A stretch of DNA of 64,000 nt from Ascaphus truei (lineage: Eukaryota; Chordata; Amphibia; Anura; Ascaphidae), in contig CM071569.1 of NCBI GenBank assembly GCA_036426205.1, positions 285,566,418-285,630,417 on the forward strand, written 5' to 3'. Positions within the stretch are counted from its first letter, which is position 1. Each line of letters starts with the position of its first letter. Positions 21,300 to 30,894 of the stretch are shown here, piece by piece. Both the position numbers and the translations under genes were made by a program. Below the pieces are notes generated by a model that saw only the letters and a list, made by a program, of their open reading frames with translations, had not been told where the DNA came from and made no database searches.

Positions 21300-22209
21300 T
21301 CAATTAAGAGACTTATCTTGCTGTTTACGCGCCGTTGTCTTCACTGTGTTCCAGGCTGGCTCCAGGGAGGCTGGCCCCCCTTCACCCAGGTTAGTAGCCT
21401 CTCCTCTGAGGCCGAGCTTTTGCAGGAATGGCTCCTGTTCCTTGGGATTACGCAGAGTGATAGCCGCTCCGTTCTGGAGCACCAGCAAACCAAATGGGAA
21501 GACCCATCTGTACCGGATCCCTTCGGCTCGCAGCAGTTTGGTGACCGGTAGGAGATTTCTTCGCTTAGCCAGCGTTGTCGGTGCCAGAATGCTGACAAAT
21601 CTAAAGCTTGGTCCCTGCGGACTCCACCGACCCGGAGGCCCTAGATATTTGACAGGTTGTCTCTTTGATTATTGTAATAGTGACGCCTCACTATTATGTC
21701 ACGAGGGGGGTCACCGGCTTGGGGTCTGGACCTGAGGTCCCTGTGACATCTGTCCATATGGAGGTCAGACTCTGGTTTGTCAGGGAACAGGCTCGTCAGC
21801 CATCTTGAGCTAAAGTCCTCCAGGCCTGTTATCTCCTCTGGGACCCCACGCACCCCAATATTATTTCTGCGGCCCCTATTCTCTGTATCTTCTTGCTTAT
21901 CAGCTATGTCAGTTATTAGGGATTTGAGGTGAGCCGTGGTCTCTTCGTTCTTACAAACTGCTTTGACAATTGAATCGAGTCTCTTTTTTCTAATTCATCC
22001 GCCCGGTCCCCGATGCTATTTATGTCCCTTCTCAGATCAGGCCGCTCTTTTTGTAGACAGTCTTTCATTTCGTTACACACTTCCCGCAGGTCACTCCTCG
22101 TGACAGTTTCTTTATCCCTCCCCTCTGCTTGGGTCCGCGGCATTTCGTCCTCCTCAGAGTCAGTTCCCGGCTCTGGTGCTGGCGCCTCCGTTCTCCCTGC
22201 TCGCGCCAA
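21300..22209 (-). pseudogene. L1 ORF1 (RNA-binding chaperone-like), broken
   Basis: The N-terminal frame (22209-21916) has an acidic start, then a coiled-coil-like stretch (VCNEMKDCLQKERPDLRRDINSIGDRADELEKR). The central frame (21853-21641) has MRGVPEEI, LFPDKPESDLHMDRCHR and PPRDIIVR, the conserved RRM/C-terminal block of Tx1/L1 ORF1. The last part (21488-21300) has RNPKEQEPFLQKLGL. At least two frameshifts separate the pieces. ORF1 proteins bind L1 RNA as trimers. Confidence 0.85.
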
Positions 22210-22254
22210 ATCCTTTTTTATTAAAATAGCTTGTCAAGACTGTTGTAGATCGCC

Positions 22255-23295
22255 GCGCTTTTCTTTCCAAACATTTTTATTGGGTTAATAAACAGTTACA
22301 TATCATGCAAGTATCATTGTTTACATCCCAATACATTACACCATTTTCAAGTTTTTGTGGAAGAAGGGCAAAGCAGGTTGTCCAAAAGGAGCGCTTCCCA
22401 GAGAGGGGGAAGCTTAGTTTAGTTCCAAAGTGGGGGGAAAGAAGACAAAGAAAGTGGGGTGCGGGGGAGGGGGGTGTATTTTCTCCTGGGTAGCCTGCCT
22501 CCCAGTTATTAGGGATGATAGTCTTCCGCGGGAGGATGCCTCCTTCGACCGGAGGGGGTGGGGGGGATCCTTTCCTATAGTGTCACCCAGGGTTCCCAGA
22601 CGCTGTCAAATGGTTTCGTTTTTTGCTTTAGGTAGGCTGTGAGCTTTCCATAAGCATCACTTCGGTAATTCTTTTTTTTATCATTCCCTTAGTGGGGGGG
22701 GGGGGGCTACCTTCTTCCAAGAGGACGCTACTTCACATCTCGCTGCTGTGAGAATAAAGTAGATTAATTTCCTAGTTGGTCGACCAATTTCCTCAGTTGG
22801 TCTGGCCAGTAGGTAGGTCAGTGGCTCAATAGGTAGCTCGAGGCCTGTGACCTCTTTTATTAAATTTTGGACCGTAGTCCAGTATTTCTTAATTTCTGGA
22901 CATGTCCACCATATATGGGCCGTGTCTCCCCTTTGACCACAGCCTCTCCAGCACAGATCCGATGCCAGAGGGTAGATTTGTTTTAATCTCACTGGCGTGA
23001 GATACCAATAGAAGAGTATCTTATAAATGTTTTCCTTTGTGGTGGTGCATATAGATGTCCCAGAGGCCGCTTCCCAAATTTCTTCCCAATCTTCCTCCTC
23101 AATAGTTATATTCAGGTCAGCAGCCCATTAAAGCATATAATCATGTTTCTGAGGCCCTTTCCCTGTTTCCATTTCCGAGTAAATCCTGGAGATAAGTCGC
23201 CTTTGGTCTGAGTCAGGCTTGCATAATCTCTCGAATTTAGTGGGAAAGGGGAACTCCGGGCTGAGGGATTTTTTTTGGGCAAAGTGTCTTATTTG
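22255..23295 (-). mobile_element. L1 element B, 3' end
   Basis: On the minus strand ORF2 C-terminus (23290-22681) is followed by a 3' UTR ending near 22255 with CCAATAAAAATGTTTGG, a poly-A signal next to the L1 end. It is 5' truncated at about 23295, where CR1 sequence begins. A G run at 22694-22707 disturbs the end of the frame. Confidence 0.8.
22681..23290 (-). pseudogene. L1 ORF2 C-terminal region
   Basis: The last 103 residues (22992-22681) have LCWRGCGQRGDTAHIWWTCPEIKKYW, the cysteine-rich C-terminal zinc-knuckle region of Tx1/L1 ORF2, then RPTRKLIYFILTAARCEVASSWK. Upstream, in broken frames to 23290, is NIYKILFYWYLTP-like sequence that normally precedes it. The endonuclease and RT are absent. 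Confidence 0.85.
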
Positions 23296-24623
23296 GAGGT
23301 ACTTAGATGCCTATTTTCTAATGTAAATAAATCTAATTTAGCTAGCTTCTCCTCATAAGTTAGAATGTCCATCCCCTTTATTAATTTGGTGGCTCTTCTA
23401 TACACTCTCTCTAGTTCCATAATGTCTTTTCTTAGGATTGGTGCCCAACATTGTACTCCATATTCAAGGTGTGGTCTTACTAATGCTTTGTAAAGGGGCA
23501 TACTTATGTTTACTTCCCTTCCATCCATTGCCCGTTTGGTGCAAGATAAGATTTTGTTTGCCTTTGCAGCTACTGCATGACATTGGGCACTATAGCTAAG
23601 CCTGCTGTCTACAAGCACTCCTAAATCCTTCTCCATCAAGGATTCCCCCAATATATCTCCATTTAATTTGTAAGTCGCCTTTTCATTCTTGCATCCCAAA
23701 TGCATAACCTTACATTTATCTGTATAAAACCTCATCTGCCATTTACCTGCCCACGTTTCCAGTCTCTCCAAGTCCTTCTGGAGAGAAATTACACCGTGCT
23801 CTGATTCTATTACCTTACACAATTTAGTATCATCCGCAAAGATGGAGACTTTGCTCTCGATCCCAACCTCAAGGTCATTAATAAACAAGTTAAAAAGCAG
23901 GGGTCCCAGTACCGATCCCTGAGGTACTCCACTCACGACTTTAGCCCAACCTGAAAAATTTCCATTTATGACAACCCTCTGTTGTCTGTCCTTTAACCAG
24001 TTTTCAATCCAGGTGCATATATTATTACTGAGTCCAATTTTCTTTATTTTGTACACCAACCTCTTGTGTGAAACTGTATCAAAAGCCTTTGCAAAATCTA
24101 AGTAGACCACATCAACTGCATTACCCTGGTCTAAATTCCTATTTACCTCCTCAAAGAAACAAATAAGGTTAGTTTGGCAAGATCTATCCTTCATAAATCC
24201 ATGCTGACTATTACTAATAATTTTGTTTTCCATTAGGTATTCCTGAATATTATCCCGTATTAAACCTTCAAGTAGTTTCCCTACTATTGAAGTCAGGCTT
24301 ACAGGTCTGTAATTTCCCGGTTGTGATCTAGCTCCCTTTTTAAATATAGGCACCACATCTGCTTTATGCCAATCTTGTGGTACTGAGCCTGTGGAAATGG
24401 AGTCCTTGAATATTAAATATAATGGTTTTGACTTATTTCTTTTATACTTATTACCCAAGGGTATACACTGATAAGTGGGCTTTTCTAACAATGTTTTAAA
24501 GACTGCCCATTTATCTTCTACATTTTTCCCTGCAAAAACATTATCCCATTGTATTACTACTAGATTAGACCTCAGTTTATTAAAATCTGCCTTTCTAAAG
24601 TTTAAAGTCTTTGTTGAACCCAT
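23289..24623 (-). CDS. CR1 reverse transcriptase, long open frame with an internal deletion
   Basis: 444 residues. RT blocks are in order: VVPIFKKGARSQPGNYRPVSL at 90-110, LDFAKAFDTVSH at 175-186, SGVPQGSVLGPLLFNLFIND at 231-250, and the catalytic FADD at 262-265. The thumb follows with LGVLVD and the C-terminal LVRPHLEYGVQCWAP. Residues 56-70 jump straight from the endonuclease-side linker to a point just before RT block 1, whereas CR1 relatives have well over 100 residues there. The last residues (HLSTSK) are not CR1. The open frame despite the deletion suggests a fairly recent event. Confidence 0.88.
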   Translation of the reverse strand: MGSTKTLNFRKADFNKLRSNLVVIQWDNVFAGKNVEDKWAVFKTLLEKPTYQCIPLGNKYKRNKSKPLYLIFKDSISTGSVPQDWHKADVVPIFKKGARSQPGNYRPVSLTSIVGKLLEGLIRDNIQEYLMENKIISNSQHGFMKDRSCQTNLICFFEEVNRNLDQGNAVDVVYLDFAKAFDTVSHKRLVYKIKKIGLSNNICTWIENWLKDRQQRVVINGNFSGWAKVVSGVPQGSVLGPLLFNLFINDLEVGIESKVSIFADDTKLCKVIESEHGVISLQKDLERLETWAGKWQMRFYTDKCKVMHLGCKNEKATYKLNGDILGESLMEKDLGVLVDSRLSYSAQCHAVAAKANKILSCTKRAMDGREVNISMPLYKALVRPHLEYGVQCWAPILRKDIMELERVYRRATKLIKGMDILTYEEKLAKLDLFTLENRHLSTSK

Positions 24624-25254
24624 CTGTTTTTTGATAATTTATTTCAAATGAGACCATGTTATGATCACTGTTACCCAAATGTTCCAGGACTTGAATATTT
24701 GTTATTACTTCTACATTGTTTGATATGACCAAATCCAGAACTGCCCCTCTCCTGGTTGGTTCCTCAATAATTTTGGTCATATAATTGTCTTTAAGCACCC
24801 CCAAAAACCTGTTTCCTTTTGTTGTAATGCTAATCTCATTGCCCCAGTCTATGTCTGGATAATTAAAATCCCCCATTATGCAAACATGACCCAGTTTTGA
24901 TGCCTTCTCCATTTGCAAAAGTATTTTTGCTTCCTCAATCTCACAGATATTTGGTGGTTTATAGCATATTCCCACAAACATTTTCTTTATACTTTTACCT
25001 CCACTGCTAATTTCTATCCACAAAGTCTCTACATTTTCATCATTCCCTTCATAGACATCATCCCTTATAATAGGTTTTAGATCCGGTTTAACATATAAAC
25101 ATACTCCACCTCCCCTTCTATTTGTTCGATCCTTCCGAAAAAGGGAATAACCCTCTAAATTAACTGTCCAGTCATGAGTTTCATCCCACCATGTTTCAGT
25201 AATGCCTATGATATCATACTGCTCCCTTGCAGCTATTAATTCAAGCTCCCCCAT
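24595..25254 (-). CDS. CR1 endonuclease (APE-type), open frame
   Basis: 219 residues. It has GITETWWDETHDW (metal-binding Glu20), RRGGGVCLYV at 47-55, MGDFNYPDIDW at 127-137 (catalytic Asp129 and Asn131) and GNSDHNMVSFEI at 195-206 (Asp197-His198). All catalytic residues of the exonuclease III/APE fold are present. The enzyme nicks target DNA to prime reverse transcription. The frame ends at 24595 just after a slip in a CAAAAAAC run that shifts into the RT frame. Confidence 0.9.
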   Translation of the reverse strand: MGELELIAAREQYDIIGITETWWDETHDWTVNLEGYSLFRKDRTNRRGGGVCLYVKPDLKPIIRDDVYEGNDENVETLWIEISSGGKSIKKMFVGICYKPPNICEIEEAKILLQMEKASKLGHVCIMGDFNYPDIDWGNEISITTKGNRFLGVLKDNYMTKIIEEPTRRGAVLDLVISNNVEVITNIQVLEHLGNSDHNMVSFEINYQKTDGFNKDFKL

Positions 25255-25540
25255 TTTCTATGTCAGGCTTCTTGCAGTAGCAAGCATGTGTTTCAGTTTA
25301 TCAGCATGTACTATTATCTTATCTGCTCCTTCCTTTCTGCTCCCACTTGGTTTAGTCTTTAGAAGTTTTCTAGTATTATCTCTATTTACTATGGGTGTCT
25401 CACTGCTTGTCAAACTTGCACTTGCCCCCATTCTACCTCCATACCACCTTGTATCCTCCTCTATTCCATTTAGTTCATTATCTGTTTCATTCCCCTCCCC
25501 CCTTCATCCTAGTTTAAAATCTCCTCCAACCTTTTTAGCA

Positions 25541-25886
25541 TTCTCTTTTCCCATTTACTCCCAGTGATATATCATTGTCTGTATACTGCCACTGTATTTT
25601 ATAGACCATGTGACTGCGTAATGCTAAAGACCCCAACAGTAGGATAAATGAATGAATAACCAGATACTTGTAGGGGGGACCCCTAAACATAAGCTTGATA
25701 GAAGACAGGTACTGGGTTGCAGTCCCGGATGGGAAGCTCACTAATAAGTGACGCTGTTGTTAACAATAACACCAGGAAGATTGAGCATAATAACACCCTA
25801 TAACGTACCAATTGTCTAAAAGTCCTGAACGGGAAAACATGTAGCAAGCGAGTGACTCACTCTGAGTGCTGCACAGTCCATGCGAT
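25541..25886. other. Unassigned sequence
   Basis: No gene or known repeat recognised between the CR1 5' end and the small 33-bp repeat. Confidence 0.4.
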
Positions 25887-25994
25887 CCAAAGGTGAGGGG
25901 TCCCCAGGTGTGCTTCCATCCAAAGGTAAGGGGTCCCCAGGTGTGCTTCCGTCCAAAGGTGAGGGGTCCCCAGGTGTGCTTCTGTCCAAGGGGT
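25887..25994 (+). repeat. 33-bp tandem repeat, 3.3 copies
   Basis: Units start at 25887, 25920 and 25953 with a partial at 25986. The unit begins CCAAAGGTGAGGGGTCCCCA and continues GGTGTGCTTC. Copies differ by one or two bases. Confidence 0.9.
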
Positions 25995-26117
25995 AGGCTA
26001 GTAGAGAAGGAGAAAAACTGGAAGAGCACTACTGTAGGTATCAAAAAAGTAGAATGGAGGGTGCGTATCCCATAAAAATATTATTTATAGGTAATGGAAA
26101 AACAGGGCGATGGAGAG

Positions 26118-26160
26118 CCCTACCAACGTTTCACGCTTCACAGAGCGCGTTCTCAAGGTA
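26118..26160 (-). ncRNA. Hammerhead-like motif with a U3/A8 core
   Basis: On the minus strand: stem I UACC/GGUA (26160-26157 with 26124-26121), UUGAGAA at 26156-26150 where CUGANGA is canonical, stem II CGC/GCG, an extra U, GAAA at 26132-26129, then CGUU with a predicted cleavage point after 26125. C3 is U and G8 is A, which could keep the C3-G8 pair as U-A. The extra base before GAAA and the very short stem III argue for reduced or no activity. Confidence 0.45.
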
Positions 26161-26492
26161 TACATATCACAACTTTATTAACATATATATATGTATATAT
26201 ACTGCATGCATTGGCTTGAGGATTTGCTTGTGTAATAATACGAGTTTGAGACAAAAGGTGGCACTGAGTGCTCATTTGCATGTAATTTCCCAGAATCCCT
26301 TGCTGCAGTGGAAACGCTGTATGCTGGGCGATAATGAGGAAAGACAGGGTTGCAGACCTGTCTAAGACATGCAAATGAACATACAGGAATATTTACAGTT
26401 GCTTTATGCTTTACTGTGTAGGGTTTTTGTCACTTTTTATACCCACCATAACCTTAATAATTGTGGTGATTAAATATATATATATCTATATA

Positions 26493-27274
26493 CCTTATTT
26501 CCTCGATTGTAAGACGCCATCGATTGTAAGACGCACCATCGATTTAGCCCTTACAATCGAAGAAAATTATTTTTTCACTTACCATGTTTCAGGAGAGGTC
26601 CCATGTCAGCGGAGGACGAAGCGGGAGGCGGCGGCAGGGGAGGTCCCACGTCTGCAGATGGTTTTAGATGGAGAGCAGGCAAGAGTGCGGCGGGAGTGTA
26701 GCGGTGGGTGTGCGGCAGCGGCAGGACGGGTCCCAAGTCTGCTGGTGAATGAAGATAAGAAGACAGCATGCAGTGACGGCTGGGGCAGAAGATCATAACA
26801 GCAGGAGAGCTGAGCAGGAGCAGAGTGGCATAGCGGAACGGCTTGGGAGGTGCTCACTGTAACCGGAAGTCAGACACCGGTCAACTTCCGATGTTAGTGT
26901 GCACCTCCCAAGCCGTTCCCCTATGCAGCTCTGCTCCTGCTCAGCTCTCCTGCTATTATGATCTCCTGCCTCCGCCCGCTGTCGTCTTATCTTCATTCAC
27001 CTGCAGACTTGGAACCTGTCCTGCTGCCGCCGCACTCCCGCCCGCTGTCCATCTTCAATCCTCTGCAGACGTGGGACCTCTCCTGCCACCGCCCGCTTTA
27101 TCCTCCGCTGACATGGGACCTCTCCTGAAACATAAGTGAAAAGAGGGGTTTAGTACTGCACACACTTTTTTTTTTTTCTTTAATTTTTTTTAATACATCT
27201 ATTCTAAGACGCACCCCACTTTTAGACATGTGAAAATCAGAAAAAAGGTGCGTCTTAGAATCGAGGAAATAGGG
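26493..27274. mobile_element. 782-bp foldback DNA element
   Basis: The whole element is one imperfect palindrome centred near 26883. The outer ends are CCTTATTTCCTCGATTGTAA (left) and its near complement TCGAGGAAATAGGG (right), both flanked by TA. The arms of about 385 bp remain clearly complementary up to a loop of under 10 bases (GGGAGGTGC...CACCTCCC near the centre). It has no coding capacity. A TA target and long TIRs suggest a Tc1/mariner-type non-autonomous copy, but this is not certain. Confidence 0.85.
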
Positions 27275-27954
27275 TATATATATATATATAGATAGTAACC
27301 AACTGAGGGAGAGTCCTCAATGTCAATGGAGGCCGTGGGGCATGCGGAGAGCGCGTCATCAAATGGCCCTGACTGTATACCTCACTGGGGCTCTAAGTGC
27401 ACGCAGAACTGCGCTCTGCAAGACACTAGTCCCTCCCCGCAGTGGGAGCAGGCACAGTGAGCTCCGGACCATCGGCGGAGTGCGCTTGCGCAATACCAAC
27501 CGTCGCGTCAGAGGCTCACAGAATACCCCAAGTGCGGGGCGGGAGAATGAAAAGCCAGAGCGCAGAATTATGCGCAGCACAGAGGGTGAACACATAGCGT
27601 GCTGTGAATACAAACACATAACATTATTAAAATCAATAAACTTAAATATATATTAACAAAAAAACATATTTGTAGAACCCCCCTGTCTTAATCTCTTCTA
27701 AATGAGGTTAATCGACCAGAAGGGGTAAATAAAAACTATCACTTGACATATGTATAGTCAAACCAACATCCTGATTTGTTTAGGGAGCTGATGACGGTGA
27801 ATAAATAGAGTGGCTATAGAATGGCAAGAAAAGAACACGAGATTGAGTGGAGAAACCTAATATAATGTGATGCTTTGTCTAGAAAGGTTCCCCCATACAT
27901 ATATGCCCATGGTTGCTTAGCACATATATCCACTGTATAACCATTTTGAAGCTT
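27275..27954. other. Unassigned, AT-rich second half
   Basis: 27340-27540 is CpG-rich, with GCGCTTGCGCAA-type sequence as seen in the LTR-C promoters. 27600-27950 is AT-rich and may be the 3' UTR of a PLE. No gene recognised. Confidence 0.35.
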
Positions 27955-28560
27955 ATTAATCAAAGCTAGCCTGGTGGGGAGTTGGGGCCTGTCTGGGACC
28001 TGGGGGAACCTTACCTGGTGCAGGAGCTTCACTCGCTCCCTACACCCTTCCTTCCCCTTCTTGCTCCCAGCTCCAACTAACTAGCGTGCTGCAAGCCCGC
28101 GAAATTTATCTTTTTGCTCCAGGGCAATCCTTCAGCCCTATTGGCTACTATGAGGCACCTGGTGCCTGCCTCGCTATGCCCCATGGGAGTTGTAGTCCCT
28201 GGGAGGCTGTCTCTGCATTGGGGCCGCGTGCGCACTTGCCCTGCGCATGCGCGAGTCTGCAATAGCCGCCGCAACCTCTCCCTAGCTGTCCCTGCACCCG
28301 CGCGACTCCCTAAGGGCTGCCGTAACTTCCTAGCTAATTCTGCGCATGCGCGACCCCGAGCACGCTCGCGCAACCCGTCATGGCGGCCCCCGCTAGCCGG
28401 GTGCGCCGCCGGGGCTCCAGGGACTACGATCGCTCCCGGCACTGGCCCCCACCTTCGCGAGCAGCCGGCGGTCCCGTCGCTGCCTCCGACGGGACCCGCG
28501 TCCGCTCGGCTTGCTATGGAGGGGGTCAGCGGGAGCCGGAGGACACCAGGGCTACACAAT
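27955..28560 (-). repeat. LTR-C copy, minus strand, partial
   Basis: On the minus strand the blocks GCGCATGCGC, GGGACTACAACTCCCATGGG, CCAATAGGGCT and CTCCTGCACC follow in the same order as in 31110-31410 and 32600-32900. GCGCATGCGC repeats (NRF-1-like) and the ACTACA-CTCCCATG element are typical of strong TATA-less promoters. Ends are not defined. Confidence 0.65.
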
Positions 28561-28639
28561 CATAAATCAGATTGTATTAAGTTACATGATTACATAATAG
28601 ACCAACTCAAAGCAAAAAAAAAAGCAAAAAATCGACCAA

Positions 28640-29815
28640 ATCAAAAATAATGATCAAGAGCCAACTGAGAAACATGTTCTAATTGCGTTAAATGTTCCAT
28701 TCATCAGGTTTTGCTAAGAATTATATTGGAGATTTTAATGTACAGGTGCAGTGCACATGCATAAGTACTATCCATGGGTGGCTAAATATTAAAGGGTGTT
28801 CACTATGGGATCATGATCCATATTCTGACAGAACCTACCCAAAAGATAAAGGGCGGTCTAGTTTATCCAGAAACGGACCCAGATCCCAATCGGTGTTTGG
28901 GCCCGAGGGAACCCTTGTTTTGATAGGAAATATCCAAAAGAGTTCTCGTCGATTCAGCGCATTCAATTTGTCACCACCTCTGATGGAACAAGGGACTTGT
29001 TCAATTCCCATAAAGGAAAAACCTGACAAGCCTCCCCGACTACCACATGAGAAGTGGTTAGATACAGGGTGCAGAAGATCACCTCTTTCAATTAGGCACA
29101 CATGTTCCATAATTCTAACCTAAGGGCTCGAATGGTTCGCCCAATGTATTGTTTTCCGCAGCGGCAGGTCAGGAGGTAAACAACAAATGTTGTATTGCAA
29201 TTAATAAATGTCCTAGATTTATAACACTGACCTGTCGCTGTGGATGAGAAATCTGACCCTGTCTCCATGTATCTGCAGACTTACAGTAGCATTGGGAGCA
29301 TCTAAAGGAACCAACCGGGAGAGGGTTTCTAATCATATCAACAGGGGATTGGAAAACACTTGGGGACACCGAATTTGAAATAGTTTTAGCACGTCTAAAG
29401 ACAAATTTAGGTCCCTCATTGAAAATGTCCTTGAGGGCTGGATCTACAGAAAGAACTTTCCAATGCTTTCTAACTATCTGCTTGATCTGTTCGGATTGTA
29501 CACTATATTGAGTAATAAACAGAGGTGTTTGTGTTACTATATTCTTTTATGTCTATATTGTCTCCTCCGTTTTATTTCTACGTAGAGAGGATCTCTCCAT
29601 AAGGGCAACTTCCTCAAGTGTCTTTTCCAAGTCACCCCTATTGTAGCCTCGAGCTGTAAATCTTTCTAAGAGACCCCTTGACTGTTTGTTGAAATCATCA
29701 AGTGTAGAACAATTCCGCTTTATGCGTATAAATTGTCCCTTGGGGATTCCTTTAATTAATGACCTGGGAGATACCTTGGAGATAGAAATCCTTATAGGCA
29801 CCACATTAGATTTTA
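28640..29815 (-). mobile_element. Penelope-like element 2, 3' part, broken
   Basis: On the minus strand an RT C-terminal piece (29804-29553), a cysteine-bearing linker (around 29369-29169) and the end of the endonuclease ORF (29110-28835) follow in the PLE order. Downstream, to about 28640, is probable 3' UTR. The RT core is missing. Confidence 0.8.
28835..29804 (-). pseudogene. PLE RT C-terminus, linker and endonuclease tail
   Basis: The piece at 29804-29553 has RSLIKGIPKGQFIRIKRNCS followed by FNKQSRGLLERFTARGY, the post-RT block also seen in PLE 1 (RGIPTAQFLRARRNCS) and PLE 3 (RGTPKARFLRLRQRC). Near 29300 is PLPVGSFRCSQC, a cysteine motif upstream of the nuclease. The piece at 29110-28835 has IEQVPCSIRGGDKLNALNRR and ELFWIFPIKTRVPSG, the normal end of PLE ORFs after the GIY-YIG fold. 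Frames are broken and the catalytic parts are absent. Confidence 0.8.
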
Positions 29816-30269
29816 CAAACGTTATATAGATTTATGATTGCATGGTAAGTATTATTGTCTTGATTATGCCTTCTCTTTTCAGGCCTTAGAGAAGGAGATC
29901 TGCCCCTTTAGCTATTTGGGTAAGTAAAGATACCCTCTATGGCACGCAGCCTGATTTCTGGGTCTGGGCTCAGAACCTTCTATATATACAGACTACCCTC
30001 TCAGAGACATATATATATATAGACTAACTTCACGGAGGCCACGCCAAGCAGTGACTGCGGCCTGCCGGCTGCAGACGGATCCCCACCAAGGTACAGACGT
30101 TGCTGAGCCGCGGTGATATTATCCACGCCGGAATTCACCCCACGCGTAGGAGGACATCACGTCGAATCCGGCGGATCCAAACCCAGTTGAATAGCGGCAC
30201 CCGTGGCCTGGAGCCCCGGGCAGGTACCTCTAGTAGTGCACTAACACTTAAAGGGATAGCGCTATCTCC
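29816..30269. other. Unassigned sequence
   Basis: No gene recognised. TATA-rich at 29980-30020 and CpG-rich at 30040-30180. Confidence 0.35.
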
Positions 30270-30543
30270 AACTCATTGAGTGGGTGTGGACATAAAGGGA
30301 CATCAGGGGATTGGTGCCCAGCACCCAAGCACTTTGGAGGGCGGAATACCTATGTTGATGTGTGCACCCGGTGCACGTCCATGTGTGTGTGTGTATACGC
30401 ATTATTCTGTGTGGTACAGGTACCGAAATTATTAGTATTATTAGTAGTTACAATAGTAAACAGTTATTTGCATACACTGTGTGCGTGTTTTATTATTGTG
30501 GTTCCTGTAAGAGGACCATCCCACTCAGGTGGGAACCCTGACA
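30270..30543 (+). repeat. 3' part of an LTR related to LTR-C
   Basis: Ends ...GGTGGGAACCCTGACA at 30543. It is followed after two bases by TGGAGGCGCTG and a GGTAACCCCAGGCTCCCAGTGGCGGAGG block, which matches the downstream sequence at 31990-32030 and 34310-34350. The CCTGT(A/G)AG(A/G)G...CTCCCACTC-type block near the end is also shared. Confidence 0.6.
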
Positions 30544-30545
30544 GG

Positions 30546-30556
30546 TGGAGGCGCTG
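30546..30556 (+). promoter_or_regulatory. Primer binding site TGGAGGCGCTG (first copy)
   Basis: It starts two bases after the LTR end at 30543. The same 11-mer or a one- to two-base variant follows LTR ends at 31948, 34289 (interrupted copy), 34450 and on the minus strand at 52243. It implies a primer tRNA ending CAGCGCCUCCA; the tRNA was not identified. Confidence 0.6.
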
Positions 30557-30894
30557 TGTTCGACTACGGATCAGGTAACCCCAGGCTCCCAGTGGCGGAG
30601 GTTCAGGCCTTCTGTGAGCCTATCAGGTGATGCACCACACCCGGTAACACGTGTATATTTCCCCACATGGTCCCTATCTGCGATTGGGGGGGGGGGGGGT
30701 AAAGGTGTTACACCCTCTATTGAAACTGACAACAACAAACCTCAACTAGTTGCAAATCGTGCACATGTATTGTTTGTGAAAGCATGCCTGGCCGAGGCTT
30801 GCGTGCATGAGGCATATCTGATAGGCAAATGCCAGTATGCTCTCTACTGTAGCTAGTTGTTGCCTCCTGGGGCCCACAACTTATTTACAACTTG

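Larger units (their letters stand above)
19057..22250 (-). mobile_element. L1 element A (Tx1-like), ORF1 to start of ORF2, broken
   Basis: On the minus strand ORF1 pieces (22209 to about 21300) are followed at 19335-19057 by the N-terminus of the ORF2 endonuclease. The 2-kb stretch between them includes a 330-bp TTAA-flanked element (20295-20624) and sequence I cannot place. The rest of ORF2 (RT) is absent, so the copy is truncated at about 19057. Confidence 0.75.
23289..25540 (-). mobile_element. CR1-type non-LTR retrotransposon, nearly complete coding region
   Basis: Minus-strand element with endonuclease (25254-24595) and RT (24623-23289), joined by a one-base slip in an A run near 24632. 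Upstream of the endonuclease Met a residual frame can be followed to about 25540 (ADKIIVHADKLKHMLATARSLT and a stop). The normal linker between endonuclease and RT is mostly missing. The RT frame ends at 23289 where L1 element B begins, so the 3' end is lost. Confidence 0.88.

Noticed and set aside
28077..28650. 160- and 178-codon frames on opposite strands
   Set aside because: CpG-rich LTR-C promoter sequence; frames are mutual shadows and are not conserved in the other copies.
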